Positions 46,391-58,951 of a DNA stretch of 64,000 nucleotides are shown here, in pieces. Source of the DNA: Melastoma dodecandrum (lineage: Eukaryota; Streptophyta; Magnoliopsida; Myrtales; Melastomataceae); contig JARUPY010000455.1 of the NCBI GenBank assembly GCA_029817715.1, positions 191,001-255,000 on the forward strand, in the 5' to 3' direction. A model generated the notes under the pieces. It was not told the origin of the DNA. It saw only the letters and a list, made by a program, of their open reading frames with translations, and searched no databases. A program made the position numbers and the translations under genes. Numbering within the stretch: position 1 is the stretch's first letter; the number at the start of each line of letters is the position of its first letter.

Positions 46391-48659
46391 ATGGTATGCT
46401 CTTCTTGTGATGTATCTGCCGCTTGAATTAGCATATTCGTCTTGATCCAACCGTTCGACTGTCGTGTTGTTCCTTCAATCATGGAATGATGTTATCTTAT
46501 CTGTCTTCTTGGCAGTATTTTGATGGATTTGGATATCATGGGACATCGTTTGAACAGACATACAGATGCTATCCCGCATCTTTCATTGAAAAGGTCCAAA
46601 TTCTTACAACATTATTGCCTTTTACTTTCAATTATTAAATTATCATCACATCTATTCAATGATTCAGTAAAATGTGTTGCGAATTCCAGTGAGCGTAAAA
46701 TCCAGGCATTTGATTAGGCAAAAGAGTCTTATTCTTGAGCAGCTTTTTAATTCTATTATCACTTTCACTAAACTGTTTTCCTTTTCATTATCTTGCTCTT
46801 GCAGTCACAAATTGAAAGCGGCGACAAAAGTATGCATTTCATTCTTCTCTCGCCAATGCTTAATAACTATATACAACATTCACTTTGCCTGAGCCTAGCT
46901 TTTTTGTCTTTGCAGTCATAATGCCTCCTTCAGCCCTTGACCGTTTAGGTTAGTTTCTCATGATGTCCTGCAATATCATTTTTCTTTTATATGGCATCGT
47001 GTTCATCGGTTTTGTCTCGTTTCTTTCCAGCTTCTCTGCATATTGACTATCCAATGCTGTTTGAGCTCCAAAATGATTCTGCTGAGCGGGTTTCGCACTG
47101 TGGAGTTCTTGAGTTCATTGCTGAAGAAGGGATGATATATATGCCATATTGGGTAAAAGTTCATTGTTTTGCATGTGTGTTGTTTGTTTTGGGGGTTATG
47201 TAGCTAATGGAACTGCTATCTAATGGGTGAATGGTCTTGTTGGTGAACTAATTGACTTAGATGATGGAGAACTTGTTGCTGCAAGAAGGAGACTTTGTGA
47301 AAGTTAAAAATGTGACTCTTCCCAAGGGAACATATGTCAAACTGCAACCACATACGAAGGACTTTCTAGATATTTCCAATCCCAAGGCTATGTAACGGCT
47401 TTATCTTTTCTCTCCTATTGTGAATGCATGATCATCAAACTTTATATCAAAGGGCTGCTTTTTGCCCCCTCTCTTTGGTTCTGGGATCTGCCCAAATTCA
47501 TGAGTAGGATGACTTTTGCAATGCTGGGCTTGGATTGCATTCTGTCTGTTGGTTCAACCAAATCCTTAGTTTTTTTATAGTTGATATGCATCACATGTTC
47601 AGTATTCATGATGACCGATTAATACCTGTATTGATTGCCTTCTGCAGCTTGGAGACCACACTTAGAAATTATTCTTGCTTAACAACAGGAGACAGCATCA
47701 TGGTTGCATACAACAACAAGAAATACTATATTGATATCATAGAGACAAAGCCCTCTAATGCTATAACTGTCATTGAGACAGACTGTGAGGTTGAGTTTGC
47801 TCCTCCATTGGATTACAAGGAACCTGAAAAACCTGTGCCAGTTTCTCAGGGAAAGGCGCCCGTGGAAGGTGAATCAATCTTCCCTTGAGATTACTGTCAT
47901 GATCAATTGGATTCATATACAATTTAGTAGATGCTGGGCTCTCCAAAAACTGGATGTTGTGATTGAGTGTGTCGATGTACCTTGCTGGTGCCAGACATTG
48001 GGTTTTTATCATTGAAACTGTATGTCAGGGACAGGTTTCTATCTTGGCAATTACCTGTTGAATTAGATGACTCGTTACTCTGTTATGACGCAGAGGAATG
48101 ATTTATGCTTACTTGAATGTGATTGATGCTCTATCATTTCCTCTTACATATTGCATGTGCTGTAGCTGCTTACCCACTTTTGATGCATGGGATATTAACA
48201 AAATTGTTGCATCTTGGCAGCTGAAGAGTCGCCTGCCGAGGTTGTACCAAAGTTCAACCCATTCACTGGGTCCGCGAGACGCTTGGATGGTAAACCATTG
48301 AGCGCTCAGCCTCCTCCTATTTCCCCCACGGCGGCTTGCAAGGACAAGCAATCTGTTTCCAGCGGTAATGGGCAACCTTCTGCTGCAAGTACTTCGAAAG
48401 CCCCTGCTCGTCAAACTCAAGGGAAGCTTGTGTTCGGATCCAGTGCTAATCGTACACCCCAGGACACAAAAAAGGTTCACTCTCTACTGCATTCTCTATC
48501 AGAGCATGGCTCTTTTCACATGAATTTCTTTTTCTTAACGAGTTGAATTGGGCAATCCAGGAAAATGGGAAAGAAGTCAAACAAGAGGGGCCGAAAAAGG
48601 AAAAGGAGGAGCCCAAGTTCCAGCCATTCACAGGGAAGAAGTACTCGTTGAGGGGTTGA
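46391..48659 (+). CDS. UFD1: UFD1 ubiquitin recognition factor in ER-associated degradation
   Basis: Nine coding exons: 46391-46393, 46516-46593, 46805-46829, 46916-46948, 47031-47152, 47261-47391, 47648-47868, 48221-48474, 48561-48659; phases close exactly to 321 aa. UFD1 pairs with NPL4 and CDC48/p97 to extract ubiquitinated proteins from membranes and chromatin. The N-terminal double-psi beta-barrel runs from [20 protein letters not shown] through [46 protein letters not shown] and [13 protein letters not shown] to [15 protein letters not shown]. The C-terminal tail has two p97-binding SHP-like motifs ([13 protein letters not shown] and [13 protein letters not shown]). The start codon is alone at the end of its exon, directly before GTATGC. 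Confidence 0.95.
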
Positions 48660-48929
48660 AAAACAGAACTTTCGTGGGGGCGAAACGATGACCAAAAGCC
48701 TTGCTGCCCTGACCTTTTCCCGTCGCTTCTTTTAATATAACATATTACTATATGATTTGTAGAGCATCACTTGTTTATATAATTAGACTTTGGTCTTAAA
48801 TCCAGCCCTTCAAAAGATTGTAAATTGTCCACTATACATTTTATGATTTATGGCCCTCCTAGCCTTATATTATTTCAATTAATCAATTAATTATCGCATT
48901 ATCGGCTTACTAGGATATATCATTATGCA

Positions 48930-49012
48930 AATTGTGATGGGCTTTTATCCTTATGTAGATACTAATGGGCTTCGACCCATATGTAAATTCGGATGGGCTT
49001 AGGCCCATCTTT
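48930..49012 (+). promoter_or_regulatory. Site II-type (TGGGCY) cluster upstream of the bTHX gene
   Basis: Three closely spaced blocks, GATGGGCTTTTATCC, AATGGGCTTCGACCCAT and GATGGGCTTAGGCCCATC, lie 55-140 bp before the ATG. TGGGCC/T motifs are known to drive plant genes for cytosolic and organellar ribosomal proteins in dividing cells. Confidence 0.6.
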
Positions 49013-49066
49013 AGATAGATTTAAATTCCCCTGCAGCTTGTGTTGGGACGGCGGACGGCGGAGAAG

Positions 49067-49339
49067 ATGATGATGGCACAGAAGGGCGGAGGGGCGATGG
49101 CGGCCGCGGCTAAGGCAATGAGATTGTTGGGGTTGACGGGGAAGGTGAGGGAGATGGGAGGGGTAGGAGGGGAGGTGATAGAGTGCGGGAGAGGGGACAA
49201 GAAGACGAAGAAGGGGAAGAGGTTCAAGGGATCGTACGGGAACGTGAGGCCGAAAAAGGAGAAGATGATTGAGAGGATCAAGGACAAGGTGGAGGTTCCC
49301 AGGTCCACTCCATGGCCTCTCCCTTTCAAGCTCATCTGA
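49067..49339 (+). CDS. Organellar small-subunit ribosomal protein bTHX (S31), mitochondrial type
   Basis: Single-exon 90-aa protein. The conserved bTHX core is GDKKTKKGKRFKGSYGNVRP followed by KKEKMIERIKDKVEVPRSTP and WPLPFKLI at the C terminus, as in the plant protein annotated 30S ribosomal protein S31. The plastid paralog (PSRP4) has a different tail. The N terminus (MMMAQKGGGAMAAAAKAMRL) is Ala/basic and fits a mitochondrial presequence. Start set at the first ATG of the run at 49067; an in-frame GTG further up (49040) is not used. It binds in the head of the small ribosomal subunit. Confidence 0.9.
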   Translation: MMMAQKGGGAMAAAAKAMRLLGLTGKVREMGGVGGEVIECGRGDKKTKKGKRFKGSYGNVRPKKEKMIERIKDKVEVPRSTPWPLPFKLI

Positions 49340-49833
49340 CTCCCTTTTACTCCCCTCCCGATTGCTCTATGCGAACACTATGCGTCGGATTTTTTTTTTC
49401 TTTTTTGGGTGGAATTGCTAGCTGGGGTTTTTTGTTTTGTATCTTGAAAGTTGGATTTTGTTGAATTAACTTGGGCTATCTGGGAAATTAAGTGCCTCTC
49501 AGACATGTAGTTGATCTCACTGTTCTGAAAATCTGGTTTATGCTGAAAGCTGAGTGTTCCATCGGCGGATTACTGCTCGTTCCACTGGTTAAATTTACTT
49601 ACAATCTTTCGAGGAGAGTTACTATTCTATTATCTGAGACTTTAGGAGGTGCTTGTAGCATACTGGATTGAAAAGGCACTACTTAGTCGATTCTCTTCTC
49701 TAATAATGAAACATATAAACCAAACTAGAGAAACACGACAATGTTAGCCATTATTGCCGCTTCAAACTCTGTGTCTACCCAAAAATTTAGAGCAGAAGCT
49801 TGATTATTGCTTCTCAAACAATGGTAGTGGCAT
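49340..49833. other. Convergent spacer between bTHX and the membrane-protein gene
   Basis: 3' UTRs of the two converging genes; T-run at 49389-49405. No coding signal. Confidence 0.5.
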
Positions 49834-50606
49834 CTAGACCAGTCTGTTGAGAAGTCTCTCTCGCAATTTTGGTTCGTCGCCACATTTCGTTAGTGAAGGA
49901 CTAACCAATCCTCCTGCTAGCTCTACCATAATGATTGCCCCAATGATGATGTATATTAAGCCATAAACTATGCTGGCCACACCGATAGAGGTTGTCAGAG
50001 CATAGAGCCCTCTCTCGTTTATGGGACTGAGTGTGAGCTTCATTCCAGCGTAGGTTGCCCACAGGAGGGCAATCATCATGATCATGGCACCAAACATTCG
50101 GGTGATAATTGTTGTCTTTCTCTTGCTCTCTTCATAGTCTTCATCCTCATAACCTATGTCTTTAACATTTTATCAGGATTTGCAGATGTGTACCCGATGA
50201 TGCTGACTATATGTAGACAGTAAGTTGGATGATTACCTCGTAGTGATGCAGCCGTCTCCAGTCGAATCGGCGTAGGGAGTTTGAGTAAGGAGTTTGCTAG
50301 TACCGATATGCCAATGATCGAAAACCAGAAGCTGTAGAGGATAAGTCCCGTCCCGACATAGATGGACCCCTTCCCAAAGAGACCATGCCTGATTGGGGCA
50401 ATCGTCTGCCTGACATTGGGGTCCTCCCATATTATGACAGCCGCTGCAAAAATGGAGATGCCTGCCGCCACTTTTGCAAACTGCTTTTTGCATATCTTGT
50501 TGAACATCTTGGAAGTCGGGATAATGAGTAAGGATTGTCGCATTGGAGATTTCTTCCCCTCGGTGGATTGCTGCACTGTTGAGATGATTAAATCCTGCGA
50601 AGACAT
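49834..50606 (-). CDS. Unrecognised four-helix membrane protein
   Basis: Two exons (minus), 50237-50606 and 49834-50153, phase 1 join, 229 aa. Four hydrophobic segments: about 44-61 (FAKVAAGISIFAAAVIIW), 82-107 (SIYVGTGLILYSFWFSIIGI), 143-163 (MFGAMIMMIALLWATYAG) and 180-208 (GVASIVYGLIYIIIGAIIMV). An acidic/charged loop YEDEDYEESKRKT lies between helices 2 and 3, and the tail is charged and polar. No signal peptide. I do not recognise the family. Splice sites are good (GAG|GTAATC, GACATAG|G) and both exons stay open, so I take it as a real gene. Its function is not known to me. Confidence 0.7.
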
Positions 50607-51249
50607 GCTGGGAATGGACTGATCTTAGACGGCGATGATGTCAAAAGAGAGGAAACAGGAATTGGCTCGGAGTGTTTTCTGATTTTGCAGCAAGCTCGGA
50701 GCAGCTGAATGCAGGTTCCTCTCTAAGCCAGGTACGATGGCAGATATGTTCAAAGAGACAGGCACAAGGTTTGCAGTCAACTTGGCTGGTGCCGCGATTG
50801 CATATCATCATAATAATCACATAAGGCAAGAAAATCCACGTAGCAGAGGATTGTCAGCGGCATAGCTGTCTAATGCCTAATGCAGCCGATCCCCAAAGTG
50901 AATCGTAAAATGGCTTGCATTGCATTTTTGGCATTTCTTCCCCTCATTTGGCATCCCAGGGACGTGCTGTAACTGCTTGACCAGGGATAACATGTGGATT
51001 TTGCCCATCACGTTCCCTGCATGACCCAACTACTAACTCGAATAAAGATATGAAAAGCTTCAACACTGGCACGAAATAGATCCGGCATAAGCAATCAGAT
51101 AGGTAAAAGGGAATATCAACTACACTACTAAGTTGATGCAAGTTGATGCAGAGAAGCATCCGATTCCTGAGTCCAGATCAAACTGTTGTCGTGTTGTTGT
51201 CGTGATAGTATAGTTACTACACATCGACTTGCCTATTCTATTTTGTTGT
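50607..51249. other. Upstream region of the membrane-protein gene and kinesin 3' UTR
   Basis: No gene recognised; contains the start region of the minus-strand gene to the left and the 3' UTR of the kinesin to the right. Confidence 0.5.
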
Positions 51250-54200
51250 CTACACAATGGGTATGGAGCTTCTCTGCCTCCAGAGTGACGAGGAAACCCG
51301 CGGTGTAGTTGAGTTGAAGTTGAGTCCCAACATGCTTTTCAGAGATTGTCCTTGTTCGGTAAACCCCACCAGCTTCCCCACTATGGAAGCACTCTCCATG
51401 ACGTGGTTCACATCCTTAGTATCCCGCCACAGGTGGTTGGCCAGCTGAAGTCGCCTCCTCTTGGAGTTCTTAGCAATGCCCCATCTCTTGAAGAGTCCGA
51501 GCCTCTCTTCTTCAGACAATCTCCTCCCCATTAGCTTGCTCAGCTTCTCTCTCTCACGTTGTAGAGACTTCATACTGCAACCAAGAAAATGCCATAATAT
51601 CCCTTAGACTGAGAGAGCACAATGTTGTTCTTGTTTGGCACCTTGGTAAGATGGTGAAGTAGTTATTATGAAATCCAGTGGCGTCTAAAATAAGCAGTCC
51701 TAGTATGATTTAATTCAGGACGACCGAATAAGAGACGGACCTTGAGGACCATGTGACTACACGTCCATCTGCAAAGCTATGACCTCCACGAGAAAATGTT
51801 TCGTCCAAGAATGTAAGCCTTCTTAGCTCGACCTCCATGTAGACCGAATCCATTGGATCGCCTCGAAACATCAGAAAAAAGTAGGTTCTGTGCACCAATG
51901 GGATGTTGCAACTATGCCAAAGTTCTATTATCCTCCGCTGTCGCCTCTCAAACTCCTGGGGCCAGTCTGAAGCAGAAACCAAGGCTTCTTGTATGGGGTC
52001 TGAGCTTGATTCTTTCCTATCCTTCATGTTGGAGCCAGATATTGGCTCGTTCTCCTGAAAGGAAACAATGAAACGGATCATTATCATTCGATGAGTCAGT
52101 TCTGCCATCAACAAGCGTCGACAAGGCAATCTGCATAAACTGTTTTGGCGAATGGCGGTGTTGTTCCAGGAACATGCCTGATCACCCGAAAGTTGGTTTT
52201 CATAGGCATCCGCCATCTCCTTTAGCCCTGAAACAAATGCATTAACGCTAGGGATGTCCTCATCATCGTCTGGCATTGCTCCAATACTCCGAGCAACTGA
52301 ACTGCTTTCCAAGGATGATTGAGAATCATTCCTCGACAGCTGCACTGTCCCCGCGTCATAATTAGGGAGAGGGAAATTCTTTTTGAGCCCAACCTGTACA
52401 CCAGTGAAGCTTCTTTCAAGCTCACTGGCTGTTGCTTCAACCGTTTCCCCTATTGCAAGATTAAGAAATAAGATGATTCAAAATGAAGAACTGGTAAATA
52501 GATCCAGCAAGATGCCATCTAAGTCTATTGTACCTGCATATTCTCCCAAGTCTTCTGGGGACATATCATCAACATCAGGTGGTACAAGTGAATCAATAGT
52601 CTTTTGGACATGGTTTAATCTTTGCTCCAGAGCTCCATAATGAGAGATCCGGGCATCATTTTCCTCTTGGTCATCCCGAACAGGACCCAACACAGAATCT
52701 GGCTCAATAGTATCACCATCCACTGCTTGGCTCAAACATTCATCTGGTGATGAGGCAAGAACACCAGAGTCATTCCCCCTGCTTGAAACTTCCATATCTA
52801 CACACCTTACATCCTTGCAGTATTCATCAGAAGCTTCACCAGTTGTAATCTCTTCTACACTTGTGTCAGCTCGAAAATATTTATGACCAATTGATGGTGG
52901 TGAGGAGGTATCTTCGGTCATAAAATGCTCATTCTGCCAAAGTACATGAGATGTCTGTTCAAAGGTACTTCTTTTCTTGGTTTCCTCATAATAGCTTCCA
53001 TTTGTCACTCCTGACAATTCTGACATTGAGCCATTATCTTCCCATGTGCTTTGTCTTCTCCATCCACGATCATCACCAATTCCATTCTTTCCAATAGAGA
53101 AAAGATAATAGTTAGCTACATGTACATGTTTTGGAAAGAATCCAGTAAAGGTTGATAAACCAAGGGAACAATGTACCATCTTTTGGGAATCTTGATCATT
53201 GTCAATCAATTGTAGCAACTCCTCAATCCGAGAATGAGCTTGATCCCGCTGCTTAGTCAACTCCCTGATCTCCCTTTCCATCTATGGTAAAGAAAAGAGT
53301 TAGGTGCAGCATGACCAAAATGACTAACTGCCGTCAAAGCAAAAAATGTCAGAAAAACTTCTGATGTTTGCTCTCCCGCCGACAAACTTCTGAAATAAGT
53401 CTGGTTAAACTGTTGAAGCTCATTCTTATCATAAATATGATGCCAAATAATACCAAGCTAATACATGATGAACAAACTAACCTTTTCAATCTGGAGGTCC
53501 TTCTTCTTCAGCAGTCCCACGTAATCATAATTTGAAGGTGGAGGTCCAGGAGTTCTCAATTCACTTTCCAATCGAGCCACCTCCTTTTGCAGATGTTTGA
53601 CCAAAGCCTTGTCTGACATTACCACATTGACTTGTGCTTTTGTCATTACCTCTTTTGCACAACAGGCAAATAATAAAGTGTTTCTTGTCTGCTCAACATG
53701 GCTTCGTGCAGGGCTCAAATTGCAAATAATTGCTGTCCTTGCATTGCCTCCCAAGGCTGGCTGCAGTATTCTTGTCAACTTAGAGTCTCTGTAGTTTATA
53801 TGGCCATTTCTCCCTTTGCTGCATTTAGTATGCATCAACTTTAGGTGCTTATAAAATAACAAATCAACTTTTAGTTCAATATGATTATTTGCAGCCCTCA
53901 CAGCACCATTTTTAATATAGCAGTTCATGACATGCCTAACATCGGCCCATAATTCAATAAGGGAAATATTTACCTTAGCTTGCGAATAACATTTCCCAGA
54001 GTCAGTAAGCTACGGTTGATGTGGCAGCCTTCTTTCAGTCTAGCTCCAGCAGATAACGCCTGAGATGCACGTTCACTTCCAGCCAAATCTACAAAATTCT
54101 AATATTGAACAAAGAAACAATTCAATTTAGTGGCAACTCTAGTAGATTAGAAAATCAAGAATACCAAATGAGTAATAATGCATACCACACTTGCTGACAA

Positions 54201-55535
54201 GGCAGTGGAGCTGTCCTTGCCCATAAATTCGCGTGCTGAACTCTCCACTGTCTGCAAGAAGGAATACCCCCGAGTGTTCTCTCAACCAAATGAGTAGATA
54301 TTTTGTTCTATAGTGAAACTTTAACAATAGAATGGAACTAGAACTTGGTTAAGTGAGTCAGCGAACCAGTCGAAGAATCTGATGAGATCTGGAGCTTTTC
54401 TCATTTAAAGATGTTTCCCCAACTTGTCTTTGAGCTGTCACATAAAATTGATGGTTTAAATACATAAGAAGACCTGGTAGGAGAACATATTTATTTGTAA
54501 GCAAGATGCCCCAGATTCTACTTGCCTTCGCAAATTGCAACCAGTTGATTGAAGTGACTATGATCGCGTACACTTTCTTCTCTTAGTTTCTCCACGATGG
54601 TTCCCCTCTGGTGAATCAAAAACGTGTCACACTGATTTTTTTTGGGACCAAAACACAAAGGAGAAGATTGCATACCTCAGGGTCATCCAGCAACCTAAGT
54701 GAAACATTATCAGCACTCAGAAGGTCCCTGACAACTTCATTGTAGATTTCAATCGCGGAAAATTTCAAAGCAAATGCTCTTTCTTCATGCTGACATTAGG
54801 ACAACAGATCAGAGAGATGCAAGATAAAACAGTACACATAGAATGCACAATGAAGAAAATCGCTCATGCTAATGGTCACACCTTGTTTATGTAGTCGAAG
54901 ATGTCAGCTACTGAATAATCTGTTATTCCACACATAGTATACGTCTTTCCACTGCTTGTCTGTCCATATGCAAAAACAGTAGCTGGAGAGAGGATAAAAA
55001 GGAACACTTTTACTGCTCCACATGACAAGAAAGGTCAGAAAAATCTTAAATGATAACCTAGGGAATGAAACAGCCTCCGCGGCATTCTTCAGACGAACAT
55101 CTGGGAAGATCATGTCATACTTACAATTAATCCCACTGACCACTGAGAGAGTGATTTCCCTGATCCCCTCCTCATATAACTGCCTGGTGGTGTTGTCACC
55201 TCGAAATACTCTGTCTGCCAGAAACCGAAGCAGAAAAAAAAATTGAAAATGGACATTAGTAACACAAAAGATTCTTCTTAAAATACAACAGTTTATTTTT
55301 AGGGGCAGGACGTGAAACGATTATAAGAACATGGTGTTGATGCCGTACCAAAGCTATAGGCTGAAGGAAAAGTCGATCCTTCCCTGAGGCCGTTGCGGTA
55401 AAGGATGGTAGTGTCGTTGATGCACTCCCAATCTGCTAATTCACTTGCTGCAATCTCCTTCTCATTCAGAGGCCTCAATCTCACTAAAACTAGAATTTTC
55501 TCCTCGCGAGTGCCCGCCTCCTGCATCTTGTTCAA
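51250..55535 (-). CDS. KIN-7 (NACK-type) kinesin motor protein
   Basis: Thirteen exons (minus): 55349-55535, 55125-55214, 54882-54982, 54676-54789, 54526-54607, 54367-54434, 54186-54251, 53974-54098, 53482-53818, 52534-53281, 52178-52449, 51741-52054, 51250-51574, giving about 942 aa in consistent phase. Plus-end-directed microtubule motor of the plant kinesin-7 class, whose NACK members act at the phragmoplast. N-terminal motor: [14 protein letters not shown]-loop GQTSSGKT at 99-106, switch [10 protein letters not shown], switch [29 protein letters not shown], then neck coiled coil. C-terminal NACK-like region: [39 protein letters not shown] and GLFKRWGI. Intron 5 uses a GC donor (GAAG|GCAAGT). 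The exon 11 end is least certain: a GC donor (CAG|GCATGT) is needed to keep phase. Confidence 0.93.
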
Positions 55536-55617
55536 CTTCTATAGTCAGTTTCGGTCGTCACAGACAGCTCCCATGGTTCATCATCCTTCTCTACATTCCC
55601 CGTCGACCGTCGACAAC

Positions 55618-55673
55618 CAGAACACAGAACACAGAACCCAGAACACAGAACACAGAACCCAGAACCCAGAACC
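55618..55673 (+). repeat. 7 bp minisatellite, CAGAACA/CAGAACC
   Basis: About eight imperfect heptamer copies (CAGAACA and CAGAACC alternating) just outside the kinesin start codon, in the likely 5' UTR or promoter. Confidence 0.85.
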
Positions 55674-56285
55674 TATTCCTTGAATTCGCTCAATGAAGAT
55701 AACTCAACACCTATGACAAGCACCAGGAAGTGGGAATTAATTTTACACGTTTGAACTTGAAAATGTTAAAGCCAAAGAAGAGTATGAAGAAAACCCAAAT
55801 ATTTACAGGATACCACCAAAACTTGGATCCAACTAACTAAAAAAGCTAACAGAATGGAGAAGAAACATCATCAATAACAAAATGCTAATCATGGACAGAG
55901 TTCACCAACCAGAACAACCAGACCAACCACAATTTAAAAAATAAAAAAGAAATAGAAATGGGAATGTTGCTCGAGAGTTAGTTAGGATAAGCCTTTGCTG
56001 CTCATCCATTGCTCTTACTGACAATAACAATGTTCCTTCTCTACTCCTCCAAAAGGAAGCATTTTTTTTTTACCAATTTCTATTTCCTTTCCGTTTTCTT
56101 TTCAGCACATGTCTTTTTCGCATTTCTCTCAGCAAATAATAAGACATTCAGGGTTGGAAACTTTGGGTGGTGGCAACCTTGGATGCTTCTGTACAAAGTA
56201 AATAAAACCCTCTGGCTTCTGTTTCTGAGTTCCTTACGCATACTGGCCCAGGCATTCTCGTTTTCCCATTTTTGTCCCCTTCCTC

Positions 56286-56288
<3 letters not shown>

Positions 56289-56333
<45 letters not shown>

Positions 56334-56347
56334 GCGCGCGCGCGCGC
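56289..56347 (+). repeat. Compound microsatellite (CT)n-(CA)n-(CG)n
   Basis: About 15 CT, 8 CA and 7 CG dinucleotides in direct succession. The CA/CG part is strictly alternating purine-pyrimidine and could adopt Z-DNA; the CT part is homopurine-homopyrimidine. Confidence 0.95.
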
Positions 56348-58244
56348 AGAGACAATAAAAAAGAAATAAAAAGAAAAGGAAAGAGGAAAGCATTTCGAAG
56401 ATGCCTGAGAGACAGATCGGAGTTGGGAGCTATTCCGACTTCCTTCCCGGAGAGGCTCGACTAAAATTGGGAATCAATAACTATTCGCACTGACATTCCC
56501 TGCATGCGCATATAGTCCCCCAACGCCAACGCCCCTCTATTCAATGCCAGAGCTATAATGTATGCAAAACACAAGCCGATTAAATTCACGGAGACTCGAA
56601 TTGCGAATTCAATCAATCTGTGAAGAGTAAATGAAATTGTTAAATAAGAATCAAACGCAAAGAGATTCTCAATTACTTCCTATTAAATGCTGGAAAAGAG
56701 ATTTCGAGGAAGAATTGAATTCGAAAATGGAAAAAGAAAAAGTAACCAGAGCTGAAGTCTGAACATTACAATGAAATCTAAAGAGATAGTTCCAAAAAGA
56801 ATCAATGGAGTGGTTTAAGAGTAAGAAAACTCCAAAGCAGGCGGAGATGAGGAAAGAAGGTGGCCGGGGGGGACTGACAACGCCGCTTGGTGTTGGCAAT
56901 TACTTGAACGGAAAAAGAAGTGGGATTGTCGTGTGGGTACCGACGGGGGGAAAGAGAAGCGTCGCTCGGGGATGTAACTGTCTGGGAAATCCCCCACCAC
57001 ATCCACGATCTCAGCAAACAACAACAACTACTACTACTACAACTACAAGTTACTAATAACCGACAGCAAAAGGAGTAAGCTCCGCGGGCGACTGACCCCT
57101 CACTCTTCAGCCTCAATGTGGTGGAGGAGGATGGCGGAGGTGGGAGCTAATCGATCCGATGCAACAACCGTCGACAACGACAGTGAAATTTCTGCTTCCG
57201 GGGTTACGGGGACGCGGACAGATGAGGGTGGCTGATGTTGAAGTTACACTTTTGCCCTTGGGGTCAAATGGGCCACCGAAAGGCCCACGGCCGACACCCA
57301 TTTATTATTATTATTTTTATTCATGGAAAAAAATCTGAGATTGTAGTTGTGATCGGGAATAAAATAATTCATATTCAACTCTCCGAAGTTAAAAGGCAGA
57401 TGATGATGATGATGATGGTGAGGGTGACTGATTGACATCCTGTGCCTGCCTCCATCCCCCAAAATTTATGCCCTTATTCTCTTCCTAACATCGATTATAC
57501 CCCCAACCCTGGACTAATTCGTGGCCTCTCGGATAGTTCAGTTGACTCCAAAGGCATAACATATCAACCACTACCGACAAACATTGCTTGGATCACATGT
57601 TTCGACCCCCAACCACTTTTGTCCGATAATCTTTCGTGACCCCTCTTATTAAACAACCAAAAAGAAAAATGCATTCATTCATTTCCTTTTTTTTATATAT
57701 AAAAAAGGAAGTCTCCTCGTTAAAAGGCTCTGAACTTGGGCGGTTTTCTCAAAAAATAAAAAAAAAAGTGAAAGAAGAAAAAGCAAAATTTGAGTTGTCG
57801 TCTGGGATTTTGTTGGACTTTATGAGCAAAAGGAAAAGGCGTGGATAAAATTCCCTCGCCGGATATTTCGTGGGTACAAAGAAAAAAAAGGTGTGTTAAA
57901 TGCTTTAAAAAATTTTCATAGATTTTGCTTCGTAAAATACTAAGAATAATTTTAATTTTCGTAACTTATGATTCAACTTCGTAAAATAAAAAATGATTCG
58001 ATTTCGTACATATTCCACCTGCTGCCGATTGACCGACCACGGCGAGATTGCGACATCCCCACAGCTGGGCTGATTGGAAAGTTTTCTCGAGAGGTTGTTG
58101 GCATGCATAGACAAGGAGGAATGAGATTGAGGCGACGTGTTTGGAGGTTGCTGCCTCCAGGTTTGTAGATTACCCCTCCTGGAGTGAATTGATGCGTGAA
58201 GACGGAGAATTTGGGATCAGCGTGCACATGAAGCTGTCAGCCGA

Positions 58245-58875
58245 TGCCTTGTAAGATTCCTGAAAGGACATGGATTGATTTTAACAACAAAGTTAATCCA
58301 AATCACTCAAGCAGCATAAAACATGTACTTTTAATGGATGTAGTTGTCATAACCTCGGAAACCAGCACATTCAGTCCAACCTGCTTGTTGTCCCCATCAT
58401 ATTTCGTTGATGTTCTCCTCTGCACCAAGCGTTTGCCGTTGCTCTGGATGGATGTAATACAGGTAAGATTGGTTCCGAGTTGCCCTCTGAAGCTGCTTCC
58501 ACCATACTAAACTTATCCTGTCATAACATACAACGTCAGACTTGATCACTGAATGCAACCAAGTCCCAGAAAGCTTTCCGAGCTCTGCACCTGATATCCA
58601 TTGAAGTCGCAATAGAACGGGCAAACATCATTCTTGATATCTTCATTTCGCCATCTGCGTACTCAAATGCCTTTATGGCATTCCTCAGCAAGGTCTCCGA
58701 GTATCCAGGGTCAGAGGATCGGAATGCCATGGACGAAGTGACAAGGGCTGCAGCTGTCTCGCCAGCGACATGTTAGGCTGGATTCGGGGCATCAACCACA
58801 TGGACAGTCCTTGCCTAGTCCAGGTCCTCGGGTCTCTCCCAGCAGTTGTGGTCGATATTAGGGTCCCCAACCTGT
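58245..58875 (-). pseudogene. GH9 endo-1,4-beta-glucanase fragment
   Basis: The minus strand reads VGDPNIDHNCWERPEDLD, a stop, then ARTVHVVDAPNPA, a stop, then [40 protein letters not shown] and, after a frame change, [14 protein letters not shown], then RATRNQSYLYYIHP and NKQVGLNVLVSE. All are hallmark stretches of plant glycoside hydrolase family 9 cellulases, in the right order. At least two in-frame stops and several shifts are present, and both ends of the enzyme are missing. It is cut off by the hAT element's left flank. Confidence 0.85.
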
Positions 58876-58951
58876 CGAAGCATAATTACACGAACCGTTT
58901 AATCATAGTTGATCGGCAAGTGTTTGCCGGTCAACTAAGGAAGGCTACTAT

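Larger units (their letters stand above)
55536..58240. other. Upstream region of the kinesin gene, repeat-rich spacer
   Basis: The first few hundred bases should be the kinesin leader/promoter. No further gene recognised; short frames at 56009-56464, 56802-57116 and 57244-57462 lie on simple repeats. Also ATG/GAT repeats at 57400-57418 and A/T-rich DNA from 57690 to 58000. Confidence 0.45.
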
